DNA of 10,136 nt from Bacteroidales bacterium (GCA_024681565.1 JAILAO010000148.1:1-10136); one strand, 5' to 3'. Counted from the stretch's first letter, positions 1-6,315 are shown. Program-made: numbers and translations. Notes: generated by a model not told the origin, from the letters alone.

Positions 1-318
1 GTGCTCGCAGGCGTTGAAGCGGCCCTCGCGGCAGGAGGCGCAGTGCCCGCAGTGGGTATAGGGATTGGCCGTGACGGTCTGTCCGGGGTGGAAATGATCC
101 GGCACGTCCGGACCGACGGCGGCGATGACGGCGCCGATCTCGTGGCCGGGAATCACTTCCGGCTTGGCCATGGCATTGCGGCCGCGGAAGGTGTTGAGGT
201 CGCTGCCGCAGAAACCGACATAACGCAGTTGCAGCAGGATCTCGCCGGGGCCTGCGGCCGGGAGCGGCAGGTCGATCACGCGGACGCGGCGCGGCGCGGG
301 AATTTGCAGGGCTTTCAT
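1..318 (-). CDS. Zinc-dependent alcohol dehydrogenase (MDR family), N-terminal part, cut by window edge
   Basis: The minus strand encodes 106 in-frame codons from ATG at 318 to the left edge with no stop, so only the N-terminal GroES-like catalytic domain is present. Visible family features are Cys37 and Asp40 in FCGSD (catalytic zinc and active site), His59-Glu60 in GHE (catalytic zinc) and the structural-zinc cysteines 90, 93, 96 and 104 in the THCGHCASC...NAC stretch. This is the medium-chain dehydrogenase/reductase family that oxidises alcohols, polyols or sugars with NAD(P); the cofactor domain lies outside the window. The ATG overlaps the stop of the upstream amidohydrolase (ATGA), so the two are probably translationally coupled and work in one pathway. 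Polyol, sugar or sugar-acid dehydrogenase is the likely class; the substrate cannot be read from this fragment. Confidence 0.93.
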   Translation of the reverse strand, partial: MKALQIPAPRRVRVIDLPLPAAGPGEILLQLRYVGFCGSDLNTFRGRNAMAKPEVIPGHEIGAVIAAVGPDVPDHFHPGQTVTANPYTHCGHCASCREGRFNACEH

Positions 319-1199
319 TCTGACATGTTTTTGATATAGGGAAGTTCGGGCAGGTCGTGGAAACCGTAGAAGGACAGGGCATTGCCGCCCAGGAAGGCGG
401 CCTTGTCCTCCGGGGAGAGCTCCGTCGTCCTGCAGAGGAAGTCATAGGACATCCGGTAGGTGATGGCCGTGATGGTGCGCGGATAGTCGCTGCCCCACAT
501 CAGTTTGTCCATCCCCACTTCGTCCGCCGCCTGGCGGATGGCGCGGACGGCGCCGGGGAAGGGGTAGAACTCATCATGGTAGAGCCAGGTGATGCCGCCG
601 CTTTCGATGCGGACGTTCTCCGCGCGGGCCAGCCGCACCTGGTCCAGCCAGTGCCTGGAGCGGGCGAGCCCGAAATGGCCGATGGCGACCCGCAGTCGCG
701 GACATTCCTGCAGTACGGTCGCAAACTGGGCGATCTGCCGCGCATCGTCCGCAAGGCACAGGGACAGCAGGATCCCGCGCCGCTCCATTTCCCGGAACGC
801 GGCCATCATCTCCGGACTGTCGAGTGCCCGGTGCATCCGGTGCCCTGGGATCGCCGCTGCGCGGAAACCCGCCGGGACGGTCAGGACATCCCGGTCGATG
901 TCCAGCAGCGCGCAGCACAGGAAGCGCTGCGGATACGCCGTCTGGACCTCCAGCAGATACGCGTCCTGGTTGCCGTCGATGATCTCCTGGACCACCACGG
1001 CGGCGCCTACCTGCGCATAGTCCATGTTGGAGAGGAAGACTTCCGCGCTGTTGCGTCCGTCGATGAGGAACGGCGGGAGCATCTGGCGTTCTTCGCCGAA
1101 AAACAGGGCTCTTCCGCCCGGTAATCCGCGGACCGCCTGCCCGTCCACCACGGCGTCCTGGCGGAGCCACAAGTGGGAATGTGCGTCGATGATCGTCAT
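315..1199 (-). CDS. Amidohydrolase family protein (Amidohydro_2, lactonase-like TIM barrel)
   Basis: This 294-residue protein has the layout of the Amidohydro_2 family: an N-terminal HxH metal site (His7, His9 in DAHSH), His175 in IGHFG, the late-barrel aspartate Asp238 in WGSDYP, and a C-terminal GGNALSFYG segment matching the usual G-N-A-x-x-x-Y-G ending. Family members hydrolyse lactones (for example L-fuconolactone, 2-pyrone-4,6-dicarboxylate) or decarboxylate acids, in the cytoplasm. Length is normal and no signal peptide is seen. The stop codon overlaps the start of a zinc alcohol dehydrogenase, a pairing that suits a dehydrogenase-then-lactonase route for sugar oxidation. That pathway assignment is inference; a 6-deoxy-sugar such as L-fucose or L-rhamnose is one candidate substrate source. 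The ATG at 1199 is supported by a promoter placed right in front of it. Confidence 0.9.
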   Translation of the reverse strand: MTIIDAHSHLWLRQDAVVDGQAVRGLPGGRALFFGEERQMLPPFLIDGRNSAEVFLSNMDYAQVGAAVVVQEIIDGNQDAYLLEVQTAYPQRFLCCALLDIDRDVLTVPAGFRAAAIPGHRMHRALDSPEMMAAFREMERRGILLSLCLADDARQIAQFATVLQECPRLRVAIGHFGLARSRHWLDQVRLARAENVRIESGGITWLYHDEFYPFPGAVRAIRQAADEVGMDKLMWGSDYPRTITAITYRMSYDFLCRTTELSPEDKAAFLGGNALSFYGFHDLPELPYIKNMSE

Positions 1200-1203
1200 A
1201 CTA

Positions 1204-1235
1204 CAAAAATAGCGAACGGCAACAAATCCCGCAAA
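1204..1235 (-). promoter_or_regulatory. Bacteroidota-type promoter for the amidohydrolase-dehydrogenase operon
   Basis: Read on the minus strand, a perfect -33 TTTG (1235-1232) is followed after 20 bases by a perfect -7 box TATTTTTG (1211-1204), matching TAnnTTTG. The -7 box ends only four bases before the amidohydrolase ATG at 1199. Transcription would therefore start at about 1199-1200, giving an mRNA with essentially no 5' leader. Confidence 0.72.
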
Positions 1236-1268
1236 TCCGCGGCTTTCATTTTTATCCCAAAATCGTTA

Positions 1269-1307
1269 GGGACGAATTCGGGAAGTGTTGTAATTCGTCC
1301 CGAATTC
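1269..1307. promoter_or_regulatory. Compound dyad between divergent promoters, possible operator
   Basis: Two overlapping perfect 10-bp inverted repeats share the same bases. GGGACGAATT (1269-1278) pairs with AATTCGTCCC (1292-1301), and GAATTCGGGA (1274-1283) pairs with TCCCGAATTC (1298-1307). CGAATTC is also directly repeated at 1273 and 1301, 28 bp apart. The element lies between the two divergent promoters and outside both. A protein-binding site for a dimeric or tetrameric regulator is the simplest reading. There is no T-run, so it is not an intrinsic terminator. No binding protein can be named. Confidence 0.5.
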
Positions 1308-1369
1308 CTATGAAATTTTCCGCCAAAAGCCGTTCTTGTCACTTTTTAAGTACTCTCGATGGAGACTCT

Positions 1370-1400
1370 TTTGCCGCCGGAGCCGGCTTGTATACCTTTG
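1370..1400 (+). promoter_or_regulatory. Bacteroidota-type promoter for the acyltransferase gene
   Basis: A perfect -33 TTTG (1370-1373), a 19-base spacer and a perfect -7 box TACCTTTG (1393-1400) are present. The predicted transcription start at about 1404 leaves a leader of roughly 20 bases before ATG 1424. This placement rules out the in-frame ATG at 1310 as the start for a transcript from this promoter. Confidence 0.75.
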
Positions 1401-1423
1401 TGACGTACAAAACGAGAAAAGTT

Positions 1424-2686
1424 ATGGCACAGCAACATTTACTCAGGCTTGACAACGCTTCCTTCATATATCCCGCCAGCCAGTCGAAGAAATATTCTTC
1501 CCTGTACCGGATGAGTGTAACCCTTTCCGAACCGGTGGATGCCGGAATCCTCCAGCAGGCGCTGGAAGCGACGGTCCGCCGCATCCCCACCTTCCATTAT
1601 ACCTTATCGGAAGGAGCCCTCTGGTGGTATCTCCGTTTTCTGGACAAGACCCCGCGCGTCCTGCCGATGCAGCCGCTCCATCATTTCGACATTGCCGGCA
1701 ACGGCGGTTTCCTGTTCCGGGTCGCGGCAGATGACTGCCGGATCGTTTTGGATATTTTCCATGTCCTGACGGACGGGAACGGGGGGATGACCTTCCTGTT
1801 GACGCTGGCCGCCGAATACCTGCGGCTGCGCTACGGTGTGATGCCGGTTTATGGCGGACGCATCCTCGACCCTTCCGAGAAGCCCTGCGCTTCGGAACTG
1901 GCGGATGCCTTTGACGATTTCAGCGGCAAGCGCGGCGCACTCGAACAGAATGACCCTGCCTACCACATCCGTGGCCGTGTGCTGGGCACCAGGGAACTGC
2001 GCAACCTGCGCATCCGCATCCCGATGATCCGGGCCTGCGAGGTGGCGAAAGCCCGCCAGGTGACCGTGACCGAACTGCTCTCCGCCGCGATGGTGGCTGC
2101 GCTCCAGGACGTCCGCAGCACGGATCCCTTCAAGCGCCGCTCCGCCCTCAAGGTCAATGTTCCCGTGGACCTGCGCCGGATCTTCGGCGGCAGCACGCTG
2201 CGCAATTTCTCCTCCTACGTGATGCTGGGCGTGGATGTCCGCAACGGGGAGTATGATTTCGACCATATCCTGGAAGTCGTTTCCGCGCAGAAGCGCCTCT
2301 TCTCGATGCAGAGCCAGCTGGAACCCAAGGTGGCCAAGAATGTGGAACTGGAGAACAACTTCGCAATCAACTGCATTCCGCGTTTCCTCAAGAAACCGAT
2401 CATCGATGTGATCAACAAACTCAAAGGGGACCGCTATTGCTCCCATACCCTGTCCAACCTGGGCAAGATCGACCTGCCGGCCTCCCTGCGCCCCTATGTG
2501 CGCGATATCGACTTCGTCCTCGGCCGTCAGCGCGGCAACTCCGGCGCCTCCGCCTGCGTGGGCTACAACGGAGAGCTGATCCTCAACATGTCCCGCCGCA
2601 TTGCCGAGCGCCGTTTTGAAGACGCTTTCCTGGAGCAGTTGGAGCAGCTGGGCATCCCGGTCGCAGCGGAGGAAAGCGACATTTAA
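1424..2686 (+). CDS. Stand-alone condensation-domain-like acyltransferase (alcohol acetyltransferase/COG4908 type)
   Basis: The protein has 420 residues from ATG 1424. It belongs to the CoA-dependent acyltransferase superfamily that includes NRPS condensation domains and alcohol acetyltransferases. The key signature HxxxDG is present as FHVLTDGNGG, with catalytic-type His113 and Asp117-Gly118. Other conserved-looking blocks are VTELL, VNVPVDLRR (about 244-252) followed by LRNFS, TLSNLG (about 342-347), and DFVLG (about 363-367), which occupies the place of the family's DFGWG motif. No carrier, adenylation or thioesterase domain accompanies it, so it would use a diffusible acyl donor and acceptor. 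No membrane segment or signal peptide is seen. The gene is alone between its own promoter and terminator. The frame is open upstream to 1310, but the extra 38 residues do not look like the family and the promoter lies inside them. Acyl donor and acceptor are unknown. Confidence 0.85.
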   Translation: MAQQHLLRLDNASFIYPASQSKKYSSLYRMSVTLSEPVDAGILQQALEATVRRIPTFHYTLSEGALWWYLRFLDKTPRVLPMQPLHHFDIAGNGGFLFRVAADDCRIVLDIFHVLTDGNGGMTFLLTLAAEYLRLRYGVMPVYGGRILDPSEKPCASELADAFDDFSGKRGALEQNDPAYHIRGRVLGTRELRNLRIRIPMIRACEVAKARQVTVTELLSAAMVAALQDVRSTDPFKRRSALKVNVPVDLRRIFGGSTLRNFSSYVMLGVDVRNGEYDFDHILEVVSAQKRLFSMQSQLEPKVAKNVELENNFAINCIPRFLKKPIIDVINKLKGDRYCSHTLSNLGKIDLPASLRPYVRDIDFVLGRQRGNSGASACVGYNGELILNMSRRIAERRFEDAFLEQLEQLGIPVAAEESDI

Positions 2687-2712
2687 TACTGCAGTTGGAC
2701 CCGATGCCAGAT

Positions 2713-2748
2713 ATCCGTCCGGACCGGAATGGTCCGGACGGATTTTTT
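2713..2748 (+). terminator. Strong intrinsic terminator after the acyltransferase gene
   Basis: A perfect 13-bp stem (2713-2725 with 2731-2743, core CCGTCCGGACC) with a five-base loop GGAAT is followed by a T-run to 2748. It begins 26 bases after the stop codon and isolates the acyltransferase from the cytochrome bd operon. Confidence 0.93.
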
Positions 2749-2777
2749 GCCTGTCCCGGAGATAAATCGGTAACAAC

Positions 2778-2809
2778 GTTGGATAAATCTAAATAAATAT
2801 TTAATTTTG
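2778..2809 (+). promoter_or_regulatory. Bacteroidota-type promoter for the cytochrome bd operon
   Basis: A perfect -7 box TAATTTTG (2802-2809) lies 20 bases after GTTG (2778-2781), a three-of-four match to the -33 TTTG. The surrounding 2764-2810 stretch is markedly AT-rich against its neighbours. The predicted transcription start at about 2813-2815 is almost on the first usable ATG (2816). Confidence 0.65.
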
Positions 2810-2815
2810 AAGGAG

Positions 2816-3067
2816 ATGAGAAGTCTGTCGTCCATATTGGGCTCTGTGTGGCGTTTCTATCGGGACGCCTTCAAGAACATGACCTGGGGCCGGCCGCTTG
2901 TCTGGCTGATCCTGCTCAAGGTTTTCATCCTCTTCGCCATCCTGCGGGTCTTCTTCTTCAAACCGGCGATGGCCGGCATGAGCGATGAACAGAAGAGTGA
3001 ACAGGTGGGCGACCGGCTCACACAACCACAGCACACACAAGACACACTGAACCTTCTAACTGATTAA
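2816..3067 (+). CDS. DUF4492 small membrane protein leading the cytochrome bd operon
   Basis: This 83-residue protein has one clear hydrophobic helix (about residues 27-48) after a basic/aromatic segment WRFYRDAFKNMTWG, the pattern of the DUF4492 family found directly upstream of cydA in many Bacteroidota. It ends with a polar tail. The gene is first in an operon, with its stop four bases before cydA. By position and size it resembles the small extra subunits of bd oxidases (CydX, CydS, CydH), but it is not recognisably homologous to them; a structural or assembly role is inference. The start is uncertain. ATG 2816 fits a nearly leaderless transcript from the promoter just upstream. TTG 2807 lies inside the promoter's -7 box, and GTG 2846 would still keep the conserved core. 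Confidence 0.86.
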   Translation: MRSLSSILGSVWRFYRDAFKNMTWGRPLVWLILLKVFILFAILRVFFFKPAMAGMSDEQKSEQVGDRLTQPQHTQDTLNLLTD

Positions 3068-3071
3068 ACTT

Positions 3072-4565
3072 ATGGATGTCGTTATCTGGTCTCGCATCCA
3101 GTTTGCCATGACTGCGGCCTATCACTGGCTGTTCGTCCCGCTTACGCTGGGCCTGGCACTGGTCATGGCTGTGATGGAGACAATCTATTTCGTCAAGAAA
3201 GACGAATTCTGGAAAAAGACGGCGCGCTTCTGGATGAAGCTCTTCGCCGTCAACTTCGCCGTGGGTATTGCCACGGGTATCATCCTCGAGTTCGAGTTCG
3301 GCACGAACTGGAGCAATTATTCCTGGTTCGTAGGTGACATGTTCGGAGCACCGCTGGCCATCGAAGGCATCCTGGCCTTCTTCATGGAGGCCACCTTCTT
3401 TGCCGTGATGTTCTTCGGCTGGGACAAGGTTTCCCCGAAGTTCCACCTGGTCTCGACCTGGCTCACGGGCATCGGCGCCACCGTGTCCGCCTATTGGATC
3501 CTGGTGGCCAACGGCTGGATGCAGAATCCGGTGGGCACCACGTTCAATCCCGATACGGTCCGCAGCGAGATGGCCTCGGCTTCCGCATTCTGGGAAGTCG
3601 TCAGCAATCCTGTGGCCGTCAGCAAGTTCTTCCACTCCGTGACGAGCGGCTGGGTGACCGGCGGCGTGTTCGTCGTGGGCGTGAGCGCCTGGTACCTGCT
3701 CCGGGGCAGGCAGAAGAAATTCGCTACGAAGAGCATCCTCATCGGCGGCCTTGTGGGGCTTGTCGGCAGTGCGGCCGTGATGATCTCCGGAGACGCCTCG
3801 GGCGTGCATGCGGCCGAGTTTCAGCCGATGAAACTGGCTGCCGCCGAGGGCCTGCGGGACGGCGGGCGCGGTGCGGCTTTCACCATCGTCCCGGGCATCA
3901 GGATCCCGAAGATGCTGTCGTTCCTGGCCACGCATGATTTCAACGGCTATGTGCCGGGAATCAATGACATCCTGGCCGGATACACGGACAATGACGGCAA
4001 CGAGATCCCTTCCGTGGAGGAGAAAATGCGCCGCGGTCGCGTGGCGCTCGATGCGCTGGCAACCTATCGCTCGCTGCGCGACAGCAATCCCGAGGCGGCC
4101 GCACAGGCACGTGCGGTCCTGGAGGAGAACGTGCAATATATGGGTTATGGCCACCTTTCCGAGCCGGAGGATGTCGTGCCGCCGGTCGGTGTCGTGTTCT
4201 GGGCCTTCCGCCTGATGATCGGCCTGGGTATGCTCCTGGCCCTGGTCCTGCTGCTTTCCGTGTGGTTTGCCTGGAAAGACAGGCTACCGCAGATGCGCTG
4301 GCTGCTGTGGACCGCGCTTCTATGCATCCCGCTGGTGTACATCTGCGGGCAGAGCGGCTGGGTTGTGGCCGAAGTCGGCCGGCAGCCCTGGACGATCCAG
4401 GGACTGCTGCCTGTCAATGTGGCCATCTCGAGTCTCAGTGCCGGTGCCGTGAAGACGACGTTCTTCGTATTCCTGGGCGTGTTCGCCCTGTTCCTCATCA
4501 TCGAGATCCGGATCCTGCTGCAGGCAATCCGGAAAGGTCCTGAAATCGAACCGGAAAACGCATAG
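3072..4565 (+). CDS. cydA: Cytochrome bd quinol oxidase subunit I
   Basis: This 497-residue polytopic membrane protein carries the quinol site and all three hemes of cytochrome bd, which reduces oxygen to water with high affinity using quinol (probably menaquinol here). Expected residues are present: His18 (heme b595/d ligand region, FAMTAAYHW), Glu98 and Glu106 in the proton/heme region, His188 (FFHS) and Met382 (FWAFRLM) as heme b558 ligands, Lys254 and Glu259 in the Q-loop motif QPMKLAAAEG, and the signature GRQPW at 436-440. It is slightly shorter than the 522-residue E. coli protein. It sits between the DUF4492 gene (4-base gap) and cydB (3-base gap), so the three are one transcript. No Shine-Dalgarno is visible before ATG 3072, as is usual in this phylum. 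Bd oxidase lets gut or low-oxygen Bacteroidales respire or scavenge traces of oxygen. Confidence 0.98.
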   Translation: MDVVIWSRIQFAMTAAYHWLFVPLTLGLALVMAVMETIYFVKKDEFWKKTARFWMKLFAVNFAVGIATGIILEFEFGTNWSNYSWFVGDMFGAPLAIEGILAFFMEATFFAVMFFGWDKVSPKFHLVSTWLTGIGATVSAYWILVANGWMQNPVGTTFNPDTVRSEMASASAFWEVVSNPVAVSKFFHSVTSGWVTGGVFVVGVSAWYLLRGRQKKFATKSILIGGLVGLVGSAAVMISGDASGVHAAEFQPMKLAAAEGLRDGGRGAAFTIVPGIRIPKMLSFLATHDFNGYVPGINDILAGYTDNDGNEIPSVEEKMRRGRVALDALATYRSLRDSNPEAAAQARAVLEENVQYMGYGHLSEPEDVVPPVGVVFWAFRLMIGLGMLLALVLLLSVWFAWKDRLPQMRWLLWTALLCIPLVYICGQSGWVVAEVGRQPWTIQGLLPVNVAISSLSAGAVKTTFFVFLGVFALFLIIEIRILLQAIRKGPEIEPENA

Positions 4566-4568
4566 GCT

Positions 4569-5708
4569 ATGACGTACGAGTTTTTACAAAACTATTGGTG
4601 GGTCCTGATCTCCCTGTTGGGCGGCCTGCTGGTCTTCCTGATGTTTGTCCAGGGCGCCAACCTGCAACTGGGCAACCGTGCGCTTGACGATACGCAGAAG
4701 CGGATGGTGCTCAACTCCACCGGTCGCAAGTGGGAGTTGACCTTTACGACCCTGGTGACTTTCGGCGGGGCGTTCTTCGCCTCTTTCCCGCTGTTCTACA
4801 GCACGAGTTTCGGCGGGGCCTATTGGGTATGGATCCTGCTCCTGTTCACCTTCGTGTTCCAGGCGGTATCCTACGAGTTCCAGAACAAGAAAGGGAATCT
4901 GCTCGGCAAGAAGGGCTTCCGCGCTGCGCTGATGGTCAACGGCATCCTTGCACCGTTCCTGGTGGGGACGGCCGTCGGGACGTTCTTCACGGGCTCTGAT
5001 TTCACGGTCGACAAACTGGCGATCACCGATCCTTCGTCTCCGGTCATCAGCACCTGGGGCAACGGCTGGCACGGTCTGGATGCGCTCGCCCAGCAGCACG
5101 CGGTGCTCCTGGGTCTGACGCTGGTTTTCCTGACCTGCATCCTGGGCGCGCTCTATATCCTGAACAATGTGGAGGAGGGGACCATCGAGAATCAGATGCG
5201 CCGGACGGTCCGGATCGCGGCCATCCCGTTCCTGTTTTTCTTCCTTGCCTGGGCCGTGTGGCTTTGCCTGCGGAGCGGTTTTGCCGTGGATGCGGACGGG
5301 ACAGTCCGGATGGAGGCGAACAAGTACCTCCACAATCTCCTGGAAATGCCCGTGGTGCTGGGGATGCTGCTGGTCGGCGTGGTGCTGGTGCTGTGGGGCA
5401 TTTACCAGGGCGCTTTCACCTCCTCCCGCAAGGGGATCTGGTTTGCCGGTCCCGGTACGGTGCTGGTGGTGATGGCGGTTTTCTTCCTGGCCGGATTCAA
5501 CGGCACGGCGTACTATCCGTCCAACACGGACCTGCAGAGCTCGCTGACCCTGTCCAACAGCTGCTCCAGCCGTTTTACGCTGCAGGTGATGTTCTGGGTG
5601 TCCCTGCTGATTCCTTTCGTGCTGGCTTATATCGTCTATGCCTGGCGGGCGATGGACCGCAAAAAGATCACCGCAAAAGAGATCGAGGGGACAAAAGACA
5701 AGTATTAA
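4569..5708 (+). CDS. cydB: Cytochrome bd quinol oxidase subunit II
   Basis: This 379-residue protein has repeated hydrophobic helices, starting with the N-terminal YWWVLISLLGGLLVFLMFVQG region. Size, helix pattern and position immediately after cydA identify it as CydB, the partner subunit needed for a stable, active bd oxidase. The segment GNGWHGLDAL (about 164-173) occupies a loop between helices, and the C-terminal segment with LAYIVYAWRAMDRKK is the last helix plus a basic cytoplasmic tail. ATG 4569 follows the cydA stop by three bases, so coupled translation is likely. The gene ends just before a bidirectional terminator. No cydC or cydD follows, so any assembly transporter is encoded elsewhere. 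Confidence 0.97.
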   Translation: MTYEFLQNYWWVLISLLGGLLVFLMFVQGANLQLGNRALDDTQKRMVLNSTGRKWELTFTTLVTFGGAFFASFPLFYSTSFGGAYWVWILLLFTFVFQAVSYEFQNKKGNLLGKKGFRAALMVNGILAPFLVGTAVGTFFTGSDFTVDKLAITDPSSPVISTWGNGWHGLDALAQQHAVLLGLTLVFLTCILGALYILNNVEEGTIENQMRRTVRIAAIPFLFFFLAWAVWLCLRSGFAVDADGTVRMEANKYLHNLLEMPVVLGMLLVGVVLVLWGIYQGAFTSSRKGIWFAGPGTVLVVMAVFFLAGFNGTAYYPSNTDLQSSLTLSNSCSSRFTLQVMFWVSLLIPFVLAYIVYAWRAMDRKKITAKEIEGTKDKY

Positions 5709-5724
5709 CGGAACAGACTACAAC

Positions 5725-5758
5725 AAAAAAGCCCTCAGAGGTATCTCTGAGGGCTTTT
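5725..5758. terminator. Bidirectional terminator shared by cydB and tRNA-Arg
   Basis: A 14-bp stem (GCCCTCAGAG with CTCTGAGGGC, extended by AAAA/TTTT) closes on loop GTAT (5741-5744). On the plus strand it is followed by TTTT; on the minus strand by six Ts (5730-5725). It lies 16 bases after the cydB stop and 5 bases after the tRNA 3' end, so it serves both converging units. The minus-strand T-run is the longer one. Confidence 0.92.
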
Positions 5759-5763
5759 CTTCG

Positions 5764-5837
5764 TGACGCCTGCAGGATTCAAACCTGCGACCTTTTGATC
5801 CGTAGTCAAATGCTCTATTCAGCTGAGCTAAGGCGCC
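5764..5837 (-). tRNA. tRNA-Arg, anticodon ACG
   Basis: The 74-base minus-strand cloverleaf has acceptor GGCGCCT (5837-5831) paired with AGGCGTC (5771-5765, one G-U), discriminator A at 5764, anticodon stem TTTGA/TCAAA around loop CTACGGA (anticodon ACG at 5803-5801), and T-arm GCAGG-TTTGAAT-CCTGC. A34 would be converted to inosine to read CGU, CGC and CGA. CCA is not encoded and must be added afterwards. It lies 29 bases downstream of rplS on the same strand and before a terminator, so it is probably co-transcribed with rplS and cut out. Confidence 0.96.
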
Positions 5838-5844
5838 AATTCCA

Positions 5845-5861
5845 ACCGGTACGGGACCGGT
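5845..5861 (-). other. Short hairpin between rplS and tRNA-Arg
   Basis: ACCGGT (5845-5850) and ACCGGT (5856-5861) form a 6-bp stem around a five-base loop, six bases after the rplS stop. There is no T-run, so it is not a normal terminator. It could stabilise the rplS mRNA end or mark a processing point before the tRNA. Confidence 0.4.
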
Positions 5862-5866
5862 GTTTA

Positions 5867-6244
5867 TTACTCTGCCGGGTTCTTCACCACGCGCTTCGCT
5901 TCCTTGATGCGGGCCTTCTTACCAGCGAGGTTGCGGAGGTAGAAGATGCGGGCGCGACGGACCTTACCGACTTTGTTGAGTTCAATCTTGTCAATCGAAG
6001 GGGACTCGTACGGGAAAATTCTCTCGACTCCGATGCCGTTGGAAACCTTGCGGATGGTGAAGGTCTTCGTGTACGGGGTAGCTCCGGAAATCTGGATCAC
6101 TACACCACGGAAGCTCTGGAGTCTCTCCTTGTCGCCTTCCTTGATCCGGTAGGTCACCGTGATGGTGTCACCGGCCTTGAACTGCGGGTAGGTAGCAGCC
6201 TTGTTCTGGGAGAAGGACTGCTCCACTAAATTAATCAAATCCAT
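5867..6244 (-). CDS. rplS: 50S ribosomal protein L19
   Basis: The 125-residue protein matches L19 along its length: MDLINLVEQ at the start, FKAGDTITVTYRI, the FRGVVI block, GVERIFPYESPSID, and the end block KVRRARIFYLRNLAGKKARIKE. L19 sits at the 30S-50S interface of the ribosome. The frame is open a further 12 codons upstream (ATG at 6280), but L19 proteins begin at MDLI, so ATG 6244 is chosen; no Shine-Dalgarno is evident. A promoter at 6316-6346 gives it a leader of about 65 bases. A tRNA-Arg follows on the same strand. The C-terminus carries a short KNPAE tail after the family's usual end. Confidence 0.97.
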   Translation of the reverse strand: MDLINLVEQSFSQNKAATYPQFKAGDTITVTYRIKEGDKERLQSFRGVVIQISGATPYTKTFTIRKVSNGIGVERIFPYESPSIDKIELNKVGKVRRARIFYLRNLAGKKARIKEAKRVVKNPAE

Positions 6245-6267
6245 AATGTCAATTATGTTTATCAGGC

Positions 6268-6300
6268 GCAGCGTCATCAAACCGTTCGACGAGAGGCTGC
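6268..6300 (-). ncRNA. Possible structured leader hairpin of rplS mRNA
   Basis: In the predicted rplS leader, GCAG (6300-6297) pairs with CTGC (6271-6268) and, after a five-base bulge, CGTC (6291-6288) pairs with GACG (6275-6272), with a 12-base loop. Ribosomal protein leaders often carry autoregulatory structures, so this may be an L19 leader. I did not match it to a known family. Confidence 0.3.
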
Positions 6301-6315
6301 TTTCTTTTGGGATTG

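Noticed and set aside
357..1124. 255-codon plus-strand frame opposite the amidohydrolase
   Set aside because: Amidohydrolase motifs on the minus strand explain the region; the plus frame is a shadow.
1310..1423. N-terminal extension of the acyltransferase gene from ATG 1310
   Set aside because: The extra 38 residues do not resemble the family, and a perfect promoter (1370-1400) lies inside them, placing transcription start after ATG 1310.
1604..2776. 390-codon open frame antisense to the acyltransferase gene
   Set aside because: Rich in His, Gly and Ala with no motifs; it is the mirror of a GC-rich coding gene and crosses the terminator stem.
3018..4154. 378-codon open frame antisense to cydA
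   Set aside because: Composition is typical of a GC-rich shadow frame, and cydA on the other strand is unmistakable.
5258..6229. Plus-strand 323-codon frame across the end of cydB, the terminator, the tRNA and rplS
   Set aside because: It runs through a tRNA, a terminator and two well-identified genes; the protein has no coherent pattern.
6245..6280. Extended L19 start at ATG 6280
   Set aside because: L19 proteins begin at MDLI, and the extra 12 residues overlap the predicted leader hairpin.
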